From NCBI GenBank assembly GCA_000727475.1, contig KL647303.1, forward strand, positions 2,482,773 through 2,546,772: a stretch of 64,000 nt of DNA. The letters run 5' to 3'. Under the pieces are notes generated by a model. The model ran no database searches, was not told the DNA's origin, and worked only from the letters and a program-made list of their open reading frames with translations. This DNA comes from Sarcocystis neurona. Its lineage: Eukaryota > Apicomplexa > Conoidasida > Eucoccidiorida > Sarcocystidae. Below are positions 36,629-48,496 of this stretch, piece by piece (positions within the stretch are counted from its first letter, which is position 1; each line of letters begins with the position of its first letter). Made by a program: the position numbers and the translations under genes.

Positions 36629-39600
36629 ATGGGGTTGAGGATGGGCAGGAAGAACCACGGAGCAGGCGAGAAGTCAGGCGATGAGACTTCTCCGCGTTTG
36701 GAGGCTGACTCAGTTCAAACGCCCCATTCTTCTAAGAAATCGAGGCCACACATGCCTCACCAGCTGGAAAGGTCTCATTTGCTGCGCCGTCCTGGCTCTC
36801 CGAAGCAGGGAGATGCATCGGGAGAAGGGGATGCTTCTTCGGCCACAGAGCCGGCTGTTTCTGCCGGACAGCCTTCAAAAAGCGGCCTGTCCTTGAAAAA
36901 TCCGTTTTCCAGGAAAAAGCACCAGCAGGCAGCGCGCAGTCAAGAGAAAGACGACGTCGCGCAGCAAACTGAAGGCGCCACTCAAACAAGAGAGAACGCA
37001 ACGCTCGGTCCCGATGGCGCTGATAATCTTGTCCCTGGCGCTGCATCTTGCAAGGACATCACGCGACAGCAGACAGAAGTGGCGGCTGTCGCACCTCTCT
37101 CCTACAAATCCTTCGGGCACAAACTGGACTGCGGTGACGATGTGGTACGAGTAGAGCACGATGAGAACGCGAACTCACACGTCAGTAGGTATAGGCGAAT
37201 TGACAACATAGTGCTGCCGTTCATATGCAGAGACAGACGCATTCACTTGCCTGCATAATCAGTACAAGCACATCCAAGAAACGAAGACTGAAAACCATCG
37301 CAGACGTGTCGTTGCAGATCTGCATAGGTACAGTGTTACGTGTGTATTCTCGATGTCGTTGGACCCAGATATATGCACATAATCTGGCCTTCACAGCGTT
37401 GTACTCTGACATCACCGTGGAGTCAACCACCAACGATGCGGCCTCTTGCTTGTCACTAATTTCCCGTACAACGTTATGAGCTGCTCAGTTAAGACAGAAA
37501 CTGGAAGATGTATTCTTACTAAGTTGTGGACTTCGCTGTTGGATACTGCTTTCTTGCACGCTGCACAAGGTAGGAATACGTGTCCACCATTCACAATCGC
37601 AGATGAAATCTGGAAACAATATGAGAACGCCTTTCCTGACTTTGATTTCCGGAACAGGGTTTGTTCGATCACTATAAATGTACGAGTGCTGCCTTCTTCA
37701 TAGTGTGACGGAGAGGTGCTGGACTTCTTCACGTTTTCCTCCGAGTTCCTCAAAAGCGCCTCCCAGAATACGCTGCCGATCAAGGCTTTGTGCATATATA
37801 CACACGTACATATATATATATATATGAATTTTTAACGCACAGATCTTTGTGCTTCCCTTCACACTGCCAACTTCCTACTTCGAAGCCAGACCATCAACAC
37901 TGGTAACAGGGAGACAATGCGGTGGACGCAGCTTGGGAGGAAGTGCTTTAAAAGCTGCTTCATTCCTGCGGTGATCCTATACAGGGCATTTTACAGTACC
38001 TGAGCAGGGCACTACGCACACACACATAGAGATTGTAAAGCCTGCATGATTGTGGCGCAGTGACTGTCCGCGTGAAAGCCGACCTCTACCGTATACACGT
38101 TATCAGTTAGCGTATCCAAATATTTACTAAATGCGCTGTGACCGTGTTCGTTTGTGCGGATGCGAGGAAGCAGACAGGTGTCCGCTGGCATATTTCAACC
38201 AAGTCGTCCAGCTGAAGCTTTTCAAAGCTTAGTCACACCCCCGTAAACACTAAGATGAATTCTCCACAGAGCTCACGGTGTTGCCTTTCTCTTTGGCCGC
38301 ACCGCACGAAACCGTGGGTACAATATGTTTTTTTTGTTGGGATCCCAACACAGCCCAGTCGACACAGCGAAAATGTCTGTGTGTCAACGTGAAGATAATA
38401 TTTCCTAATTTACAGGTGCATCTACACAAACCCCGGTACGTCCACGGAGTAAAAAGCGTGGGACTGTGTGGATGTGTGTCTCGTGTGTCCTCACTGCACG
38501 CAGCAACGAGTAGAACAAGGACAGATGACACGGTACGGCGATCTTGCCGCGTTGACCAGCCGCGAACAGCCGTTCTCCATGGACCTTGACAAAGGCGGTT
38601 TTTCAGTTCATCGCTACGACACAAGCCGCGGCAAGATCCTCCAGCAAGTCTCCCTCGCAGGAGTATGCGCCGAGGTGAGCGGCGCTGCGCGGCACTTACT
38701 TGCGAAATACTGAGCTTTGTACGCCTATGGGAAGGGTGACAAACGTATCACTGTTGTTTGCTATCACGGGCGGGTGACATGGTAAGGCCCAGGTACAATT
38801 ACGTGGGTGTCAGCACAAAATACGACATACGAATAGCCCCGTCAGTGACGTGTGTTTACAAATGGGCTAGCGGGTTCCATCTCTCCGCAGAATACCGATC
38901 CGCGTGCAGCAGAAGGCTTCACGTACACAGTACCATAAGCAGCCTCTTGCATATGTAACTAGCTTCGTCTGCAAATAACGGCACGTCGTGATCCACCGGA
39001 CATATTTTTGCAAGGACGACAGCACGTGCATCCTTCTCTGGCGTGCTGTGTCTCTTGTGACCGTACTTTGTGTAGCCGTATGCTGTATCTCCACACTCTC
39101 ACTAGTGCTTGTTTGTTTTGGTGTTGCAGCCTCGTAGATTTTGGACTGACACATTATAGATGCGCATTCGAGGGCAACGGCAACACATTTTTTCAAGTAG
39201 AATGCTGACACGTTGGTATTTGTGCTGTGTGTACTGCGCTAACATTCAGGCAGCTCAGGCAGAACGCCAGCAGGCGATACTCGAGACCTTGGCAGGCAAA
39301 ACGTGGCGCGAGAAGTTGCAGTGGGGTCTGGACAGGAAGAATCTCGGAAATGCGTACTACCAGCAAAGGAAAATTTCTGAAGCTATTAGCACCTATGAGG
39401 TATACTCACTCTTACCGTAAAACAGGCAGACACAGTCGACTGGGGAAGAGGCCGCAAAGCATGCTTATTCACACAAGAAAAACATTGACGGTTACTTAAC
39501 CCCCCTGATGCCTACGGCTCCAAGGCGGCACTCCGCAACAATGCCCAACCTTATGTATACGTGTACATGTCTGGGAGTTGTCTGCCCGTCAGCCTGTCGT

Positions 39601-42600
39601 TATGATCCTCGTTCACAGAGTTCCATGCAGGAGGTTTACTTGTGCGTCAGGGAGATATTTCACTTGTTCGCCCACCCATAAGCAGGTCTGCTAGTGTATG
39701 TGTGGGTGGTTCTCCGCGCATGTACAAAGCGTGCACCTCTGTGCTTACGAGCACACAAAGCGGACAAACTATGATGGCGCACTTGAGTGCGAGGCGCGGA
39801 GTAAGCTTTTGAGTGGATTCGCGAATATGGGCAGTCGTTTAAGCACTCTCTGGCTTATTGTGGCCGAAGTGTTTGCGTGTAGGAGCCGGCTTCGATCGGA
39901 GAAGAAAGGCCCGGCTGAGTTGGATTGTGTGCTGCGCAATGCAATCATGGTGGTCAGAGATGACGTTGAACTCTTTATGTCTGATCTCCGTCTACTCACT
40001 GTATTGTGTTCTCGTGGACACACATGTGTAGTGTATCTGTTCTGTTTGCAGGACTGCTTGCTGGCACTGGACTTCGGTGCTACACCCGAAGAGCAACAAG
40101 CTGTACAGCAGCAGCTGCAGCTGCCGGTTGTACTCAACCTTGCTGCTTGCATGCTAGCAGTCAAGTGCTATCAGAAGTACGATCATTCACCTCTGTGAAT
40201 ATAGTCTGCGAGAGTCCACCGTCTATGTGTTCGAAGAGTAGTTCACGAGTCCACTCCTACACACCGCATATCTACCTCCACTATGGTACGCAGAAAGCGT
40301 AATAGGGCTAGAGAGCACACCTCACAATATATGTTTTACAAGCGTTGGCACACTGGTCAGCGGTTATGGGGGGGCATCAGGAGGCGGTAGAGCATCTGTC
40401 TGCAAGTGTGATACGGTCATTGCGGCGCTTCTTTGCATATGCGGAGGATATAGAGAGGGCACTTACGCGTGATCAGGTGACATGCACCTATGAATGGAGA
40501 TGTGCGTACAACAAGTTTTGGTGAACTTGTTCGAGGGCCCGTTTTTCGGACAACCTCCCAGTCTGCGTTAAAGGAGTCTCTCCTGCACACGTGTGCATGC
40601 AGTGCACGTAACTAGGAGACTCGCTGGCCAGTTTCCCAACTAGACGTTCGTAGTCATCCATGTACCTACGAACAAATCAATCTACCTAGCTCCCACAAAG
40701 TGCACTGTTCTACAGATTCGCGCAACATGCATATACGCGGACGTTTGCCGCAATCCGGTGTCTTCTGTAATCGTTTTGCAGGTGTAAAGCACTGTGCGAC
40801 GTTGCCCTTACACTTGACTCTACTTGTCTGAAGGCTGTCTTTCGCAGGTGAGCCACGTTAACCATTTAGGAATGCGTCCACTTCGTAGCCAATGAGACCT
40901 GTCACCGTCTACATGTGCACACGTATAGATGCGTAAACGCGCACACAAGTGTGCACGCGTACGGAACTCAAAACATGTATATCCGTCTGTCCTGCTCTCT
41001 CTTGAACTCAAAACATGTATATCCGTCTGTCCTGCTCTCTCTTGAACACCCGTTCCGCACGTTAATTCATAACCGACTGCGCTGCCTTAGCAGAGGCAAA
41101 AGTAATGGAGAGTTAGTACTGCCACTTAAAGTACGTATCGGTTTCTCCTGTCCTCCCTTGAACAGCCTTTGGGCGCGTTAACCCACAACTGACTGCACTG
41201 ACTTGAGGCTCAAGCATAAAGGAGAGTTGATCCTGCCACTACTTCACACGACAATTCAAGTATAGCTGTAGCTTTCGGTTGGTAATGGAGCCACGAAGAT
41301 GTCTCCTTAATGCGAAGTACAGGGTGGCAAGAGTTTCGCCAGCGTTTGACACGTTTCATTCATGGTGTGGAGACTCTATATCTGGACTAGAAGGTTTGCT
41401 CAATGTTCAAAGGTGTCAGTGTGTCACTGCCTCTCCCTTTGTGGCGATTTGTATGTGTAGAGGCTTGGCTTGCTTCCACATGGGTGAGCTCGGCCAAGCG
41501 AGGGAGAATCTGCTGCAGGCGTACCGCTTTTGCTGCGGACACCTGCCTGGACCAGCAGATATCTTGTCAGACAGCCCTGATAGTGCATCAAAGCCGGAAA
41601 GCGCTGACCTGCCTGCTTTCCTGAGCCTCGCCACGACCGCTAGCAAGGAATTCAGTGGTCGGCCAGTAGGGGAGGAAAAGGAGAAATTTATCAAGAAAGT
41701 CAAGTAAGTGCTGCCGCGGGAGCTGTCTACAAGCAGGGAGAGTTGGCTGTGGGCTTAACAACTGGTTATACTCAGCAGCACACACGGCCACATACAATTA
41801 GCAGCACGGCAGCAAAAAGAGCATTGACAGCAGAAGGCACACCACAAGAAAGGTGCCGGTGCGGCTATTCGCACAACGCCCCCCGTGGGAGCCGTATTCG
41901 GATACTTTGTTAGACGACCAGTCAGCAGGGTTCATTGAAACGGTAGAGACTGCCTCGGTCCCGAATGCACAGGGGTACACGCTCACTGCTTGCAATCTGT
42001 ACACCGTGCTGCACGACTCCTCTAGTATTCTTCCGCGAATGCGTCAAGGAACAGGCCCTGATCTAGGCACGCGTAGCGACACCCGTGTAATTAGGCATGT
42101 TGGGCCTTCTTCACCTCCTGACAACCCAGAGTTCTCCGCCTGCGACAAATACGCATATTATGTATGAATCCTTCATGGCAGTCGCAGTGGCTCCGACATC
42201 TGGGGTTCAGTCCACCGTCCAGATAAAAACTTGCGTAAACATCGGCATGTCAGCACAAATGAAAACGAAGTCACATACTGAACTTCACACGCGAATGACC
42301 TGCTGGCACAGTGCACTTGAATAGGCATACAGGTGCACATGTATTCAGAGAAGTCGATTCAAACATTCGAACAGTGCACGCGGACGTAAGACGGAAACAC
42401 CGTACAACAACCTACGTGCATGCGAGTGAAAAGCACATATATATATATATATATATAATGCCCATGTATACGTAATGCTACTCAGACGAACACGCACTCG
42501 TGCAACAATAGTGGCACATAGCTTTTTATACATAGATACATGCAGATGCAAACATGGAAAATATGCAGCCGTGCGCGTATCCTCACGAACACATGAGGCC

Positions 42601-43547
42601 GCTTCAGTTAGAAACGAAAGCCCGGGTAAAATATGTGAACAAAGAAAACACAGCCAGTTAGCAAGCCAGGGCAATCTGCGTGTTTTCCGTCACTTCTGTC
42701 AACCTTCGTTACATGAGGTGACAGCATGAGGTGTACAGCGCAATAATCTATAATTGAGACGTGCCATTCCTGACTGGATTGTTCAGCGCATCCATTTGTA
42801 CCTTTTTCTGCTGATTCCACAGTCATTATCTTCGCACGATAGCTGCCCAAGAGAAGCAGTACGTGGCCACCTGTCAGAATATGTTCAAGGCAGCATCAAA
42901 GACAACGACGCAGCGCGTAAGTTTTTCACGAGCAGGAGACTGCCTGCAGACACGTCTTCTGCCGAATTATGTACAGGGAGGCAGTTTAACACCTGTCTGT
43001 ACGCTGCGCGTGCACCTTTCTTCCACGTCATGTCGGAACCGTCATAGCGGGGAAGTATTACTACATACACATCTGTACATACACATATATACACACACAT
43101 GTCTGCATCTGTGTGCATATATATGTACACAGCTGTCCACCTGTGTAGCCATGCCATACTTGTAAAGGTTTTACACTTTTGAATTAGGCGATTCAGGCCA
43201 GGTGTGGGCACAAACTGAGCGGCACCTGCCATTCTGACTACGGATCCAGAGAGGACAGGGGTTACCGACTGTTTTGCTTTTCACATGCAAAATTGTGCGC
43301 CTTTGTGCATGCCCTTAGAAGTAAATAAGTGTACACGTTAGCGGTATCCTTTGTGTTGGCGCCGCTTCAGCACAGCAGTTAACCCTTGTCTCTGAAGTTC
43401 AGTCGCACTGACTGCCCATTCTTTTATTCACACCTACAGGGCGAGATTGCGGAAAACCAGCAAGACGGTTTCTGGAAGTCAACTCTTGGAGGCTTTAAGT
43501 TTTCTGCGTGCAATTTTTGCTCGAAGAGAAACATGAAAACGCAGTAG
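36629..43547 (+). CDS. TPR protein with FKBP/AIP/TTC9-like three-repeat cluster
   Basis: Eight exons fit in phase: 36,629-37,180, 38,504-38,674, 39,250-39,399, 40,052-40,176, 40,782-40,847, 41,461-41,703, 42,823-42,916 and 43,440-43,547 (TAG), total 502 residues. ATG at 36,629 follows CCGAA. Residues 1-184 are hydrophilic and probably disordered. TPR1 is at about 269-302 (RKNLGNAYYQQRKISEAIST), TPR2 at 317-350 (LNLAACMLAV, CKALCDVALTLD), TPR3 at 351-384 (LKAVFRRGLACFHMGELGQA). The spacing from LNLA to ALTLD equals that in FKBP52-type proteins. A linker of about 50 residues precedes the usual helix with AAQEKQYV and NMFK. No peptidyl-prolyl isomerase domain is seen. In this superfamily such clusters bind C-terminal peptides of Hsp90/Hsp70; that role is inferred. 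The exon 1 to exon 2 junction is the least certain. Confidence 0.85.
40964..41239. repeat. Perfect 40-bp tandem pair and longer degenerate copy
   Basis: A 40-base unit beginning GAACTCAAAACATGTATATC is repeated exactly at 40,964-41,003 and 41,004-41,043. The sequence that follows, through GGAGAGTTAGTACTGCCACT (about 41,112-41,131), recurs in diverged form through GGAGAGTTGATCCTGCCACT (about 41,220-41,239). It lies in the TPR gene intron between exons 40,782-40,847 and 41,461-41,703. Confidence 0.9.
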
Positions 43548-46500
43548 AAGGAGCTCGCGCGAACATGGAATTGTCTTAAGGGAGGTGTACTTTTGTACAC
43601 GCGGGCAAAAGCAAACGGTTAGAAGAAGAGGGTTTTCTGACACGCGTTAAGGCGGCGTTGACAGAATTGGTACTACCGAGGTGATCAATAGGCACGCACA
43701 GGGGAGAAAGCGTGTAGAGTACTCCAGGAGACATCAGCCGTTTTGTTGTGGTGCTGTGTGTCCTGGAAAATCAGCTTCACTTTAGGAATTTCTGCTCCCG
43801 CCGCGTCTCTATCTGTGACATCGCTGCATATCCGGGTCGTTACCGATTGAGTAACATTCCCTTGTGCATTGTGCAATCGCAAATGAAGGAAGTGGACTAC
43901 AACATTCAAAAACGTTCTTAAACGTCTGCATGAGGTCACGCGTACAGCGCAGAAGTCCACTTTCCGACTAACACATGTTAGGGAGTCTCTGCACTGGGTA
44001 GACCACTCTCAACATCTACCAGAAAAAGAAACTTTCAGTTCACTTGAGCACAAGACACGGTTGGACACATACACGGTTGTCCAAGAGAAATGTATGTTTG
44101 CGATAGGTGTGCATAACTTAAGCACGTATCCTCCGTTACGACACACGTCGTGAATTTAGAATTATCGCAGTCTTCATTATACCGATTCAACCCATCCGTC
44201 CCTTCAGGGTCACCCACTCCTGCTATCCAGAATAGCGGGAACTGAATCGATAATGAGGATCAGCAGCTAGTGGTCCACTCTTGAGACAGTGCATACTTCT
44301 TTATGTGTCCTTGCTGATTCGAAATCTGCGTCTTTGGAGAAATTTTCTTCTAATAAAATGCTGAGCTCGCTCATCGCCGACTCCTACGGAACCTCACCTC
44401 ACAGAGAGTACCGTGGACCAAATCACGTCTACAAGCTACAGCGGAAATAGAACCTGACTTCCACGAAGTCCCTATGCTGGTATTTTATTCCAGAAGACAG
44501 ACACATTCTTCTCCATATTCCAGTTTGAACCCGTCGGCAAAATGGTTCCCCGAGGGGGGACTAAACCTTCAGTCATTCTGAATTCAGAAAACTGTCGGTA
44601 GCCGGGCACGCGAAGCACTGTACAAGCTCAGGTTATTAATTATCTCTTCTCCAAAGTGTTTCCTAAGTCAGGTTGTGGCACTGCGAGGGGGCGGCTACGC
44701 TGACTGGTATCCTTTGCGTGCTAACTAGCGTCCAACAGGGGGTCGTGAGGCTCCAGCTGTAGTTGATGCAGGAAAGCTTACATCAGGAAAGTTTGGCGGA
44801 GCCGTGCTGGTGCACTGAACTTGTAGGTTGTGCGGATGATCTGAGCGACAACCGCAGTGGCCCTCGATTTAGTTTTTGCAGACGTAACTGTACGGGTTCG
44901 TCTCACCAACACGTGCAGCACAAAGACGTCTCTGGTAACTCCGTATGCTTGTAGAGATTTGTAATGCGTTGTTGAGAAGCGACGGAGCTGGGAGAAACTT
45001 CAGCTGGACTAGGATAATCTGGTCAAATTCCTCGCACTTACGCTTAGCTTGCTGACTTATTCCCCACGGTACCCCGATAACGACACCTAATTCTGATGGA
45101 GGTAGCGGTATTTGGTGGAAATAGGCAGGTCTTAAATATCTACGAAGATCCTTCGGCGTGTGATGTGCAATACTAGAGCAATCCTTCTTCTAGTCTTAAC
45201 CAATCTGATATATATGTGTATCCGTAAAAACAGGACTTTTTAACTCTACAGTTATTGTGCGTTGAAGTCGCAGCTGAGAGTTCCAGGGCAGCTTACATGC
45301 CATGAGGGACTGCGTTTTTGCACGTGTCAGACCAAACGTGTACACCCGTCGTCAAGGAAGTGATTTTCGTGTGACAATAATAAAGTACTTTTCGACGAAA
45401 AAAGCGTTGCACGACTTCAGTCGTCCCAACACACGAAGTGCCACAAAGGCTTCCCTAAGTTCAAAATTCTCAAGCACAATTGAGTCAGTTAAACAGCTTT
45501 GCAAGAAAGCTGCGTGTGCCATAGCCGTTTCGCATTAGGCTCCTTGGCGTCCTAGAGCATCCCAGCTGCTGAGGTATTCAACGCTTTCTCTCGCCTCTGC
45601 ACCAGTAGGTCCCACCAGTGATAGCACGTCCACATACTCTACCAAATTACTACATACACGCATTTGCTAACTGTAGACAGACTGTGTTTCTTCAGCGTAG
45701 TAGATGGCGCATCCGTGCACCACACAGGCGTATCACAGTTTCTATGGGGTTGTTTCGCTTAGACGATCACTTTCCCTACAGTGAGTGTTGTGAAGAGATC
45801 AGGGAACTGGCGTGCTGCCGAAGCTCAACAGACAGTGGCCTGTCGCCAACCTGTTTCCGGAATAAGTAAAACTCAATATATAGACGAGGCCTCCAGACCT
45901 TCGCACCGCCACATGCCCTTTTTCGTTTACTTATCGACATCCACATAATCTCATCCGCCGTACGTATTTTCACAAGGAGGATCGATACAGAGTGTGTACG
46001 CGGCACATTTTGGTAGCCACACAGAATGTGTATGACTAGTGAAGGATCGTCTATACGAAGTGTGTACGCGAAGCACTTTGGTTGCCAGAGAGAACGTGTA
46101 TGACGAGTGAAAGATCTGTTCTGCGCCAGTGTAACGTTTGCATGTGCCGGTTTTCCGCCCTTTAGCATTTCAGGCATGCAGAGTGGAAGAATAATCTTAC
46201 AGTCAAACCTACAACTGTCAGCGGCTGTGGAACGGGTGCATATCTTCTTCTGGTAACTTGGTACTTAGCATACATGCTTTTCCTCCACAAACGCATATAC
46301 GCACGTCTTTGGTGGCCCTGCTTGGTGTCCTACAGATCCAAAGAGGCGTTTTCGGCGGTTCTTCGATGTGACACTGCGTGCGATTTACTTCGAATCCTGC
46401 ATTAACCACTTGTAGAAGCAGTAGCCATTCCGACTAGTCTCACACCCTTGTTGCCCGTTACGTGATGTGAATTTCCTTCGCATGTGCGATTGAGTTTCGC

Positions 46501-48496
46501 ATGGCCTCACAAGCATAGAAACCTCCTTGTAAATCGACTGGTTCCCTTTTTCGTCAGTTTTTTAAGAATTCACCGGAAAGGACTGGAGTGGGTTGGCGCA
46601 TTCGGCATTCCGTTGCGTGACATCTACTTCTTTTTCACTCTAAAAAATGTGTGGGGCCGAGCGCTTGCTGGGCTGCACGCCCTCACGAAAGTAACATCAG
46701 CCGGTTAGCGTTCAAGGTGGACTGGTAGGGCCTGTGCGGACTGCCGACAGGTTATTCGTGTAAAATGCCTAGTTTCCAGAGGTCCTCCTGAACGTCGCAT
46801 TCAAAAAGTCGACTGCATGAAATTTCGGCTTAAGACGTGTATGCTTCATGATCTTCGCTGTCCAACAGTAGCGTAACACGCGTTGAATTCAATAGGAAAA
46901 GAGGTATTGTAAGGCGCACTGTCAAGTATCTTAGCGTCTGATACCTTCAATTGTTCCTTTGAATGTGGTATGTGAAGTTCTTCGAACTACGAAGTGAACG
47001 CTCTCTCTGGCGTCGCGGAAGCCGCAATCGAATCAAAATGGACTCTTCTGAAACCCACTTCCATGCTGCGTATAACCATATATTTTGGGTACTCGGTTCT
47101 GCGAAACAAATCATAGTCTGCATTTCAGCTGTATTCGTGATGCGACACCAAGTGTGAGGCAGCCTGCTACAATTTTTCCCTCGCGATATTCTACGTCTGC
47201 GCTTATTTCGACGTAGGCACGTGAAGCACTTCTTTAGTCCATTTCCCACCTAGCTTTTAGGGTGACCTTGTAGGCCCCTGTCACAAAGATTTGGTTTACA
47301 CTGACCCACCTGTGTTCAATTTCCAGTACGTAAGGTCGAAAATACCCTAAACAGAATTCGGCTGCAGGCGCGAGGATGTGCTTGTGTAACCCACGTGCAC
47401 GGCAACTCGAGAGTCTACAGTATGCTTGAACTGTGCGAATGCCACCTCGCTACCAAGCGGACGCGCTTTTGAAATAGAAAAGCGGAGGATGTGCTGGCCA
47501 CTCACGTACGTCAGTCAGAAATGTTGTACTTCTAGTGTGGTAATAGCGCGTCTTTCAATGCAAGGAGGCAGTCACGAATATAGACAGGATTGCTGTGATC
47601 AAATGGGCGGTCGCTTTTGAAGGCTTATGTTAAGTGAAATCTGTTCTTTTTCACAGTGTGAAGAGGGCCTATCCAACGTTGTGGATAGCTTTATCTGTAC
47701 AGTTAAATTTGTATGATTGGCCAAATACACCTGTGCCGTATATGAGCACACACGCGTGTAACTAGGTCTAGTGCGTATGTCAGATGCGCGTCTCTGCTTT
47801 TCATGCACACATGCGATAGTGCTAAAGTGTGGCTGCTCGCGTTGTGAATGTGTAGTGTGTCCCCACGTGTGTGGGTATCCAACAGACGCGCGCGGACATG
47901 GGTGTGCGCACCACTGCATCGTTTTCCACTGGAAGTCCGCACCACCATCCATCAACTGCAGTCATGTGAATGACAACACGTACGCGCCTATTTGGCACAC
48001 ACCCAGGTAGGAACAGACTAGATTGGTCAGTGTGCAGCGGACAGCTTCACCACCATGGAACGCGTTATCTACCCCCTAGATGCTGTTACAACGCAAAGGT
48101 AGAACGCGGTGCCCAGCCCCTAAATACTGCTGCAGGACAACTGCAGGGTGAAATTCAACGTATTTCGCAGCGCTGAGAGAATTCGGGGCAGCGCAGTGGT
48201 TAGCAGAAAAACCGAGACAGCATTGCCAGCACTCTCGGTCAGCAAAACAGATTTTTTGATGCCACAAAATCCATTCGCTACGGCAACAGAGTTTGTGCAA
48301 TGTCCTTGGACGCCCTTCTCCGTGTCTACATGTAAACTGACAGTATCGCAAGGTATAAGGTCGTCCGCGGCCGGCTTGTTCGCTTGGCCGCCAGCATTTT
48401 CCTCTGTCTCCCCTGCCTTGACAAACGCACGCACACGTGTAGGTGTAGTCGATTCATTCGATCCTACTGCCGTATTAAAAAATGTAGGGGAGAAAA
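43548..48496. other. Intergenic interval, no supported gene
   Basis: The interval separates the TPR gene from the large Gln-rich gene. Open frames are short and unremarkable. Two features stand out: a 65-75-bp direct duplication at 45,979-46,117, and a 123-codon plus frame at 48,148-48,519 that overlaps the start of the next gene in another frame and ends at CTGCAAGTAAGG, a possible donor. No RNA gene was seen. Confidence 0.5.
45979..46117. repeat. Direct duplication, two copies of about 65-75 bp
   Basis: Copies at 45,979-46,042 and 46,043-46,117 share GGATCG, TATAC.AAGTGTGTACGCG-like core, CACTTTGGTTGCCA/CATTTTGGTAGCCA and GTGTATGAC.AGTGAA. They are imperfect and lie in an intergenic region. 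Confidence 0.85.

Noticed and set aside
40350..40477. Apparent exon in the TPR gene between 40,176 and 40,782 (frame with VEHLSASVIRSLRR)
   Set aside because: Its phase does not fit either neighbour, while direct joining of 40,052-40,176 to 40,782-40,847 restores the exact TPR spacing.
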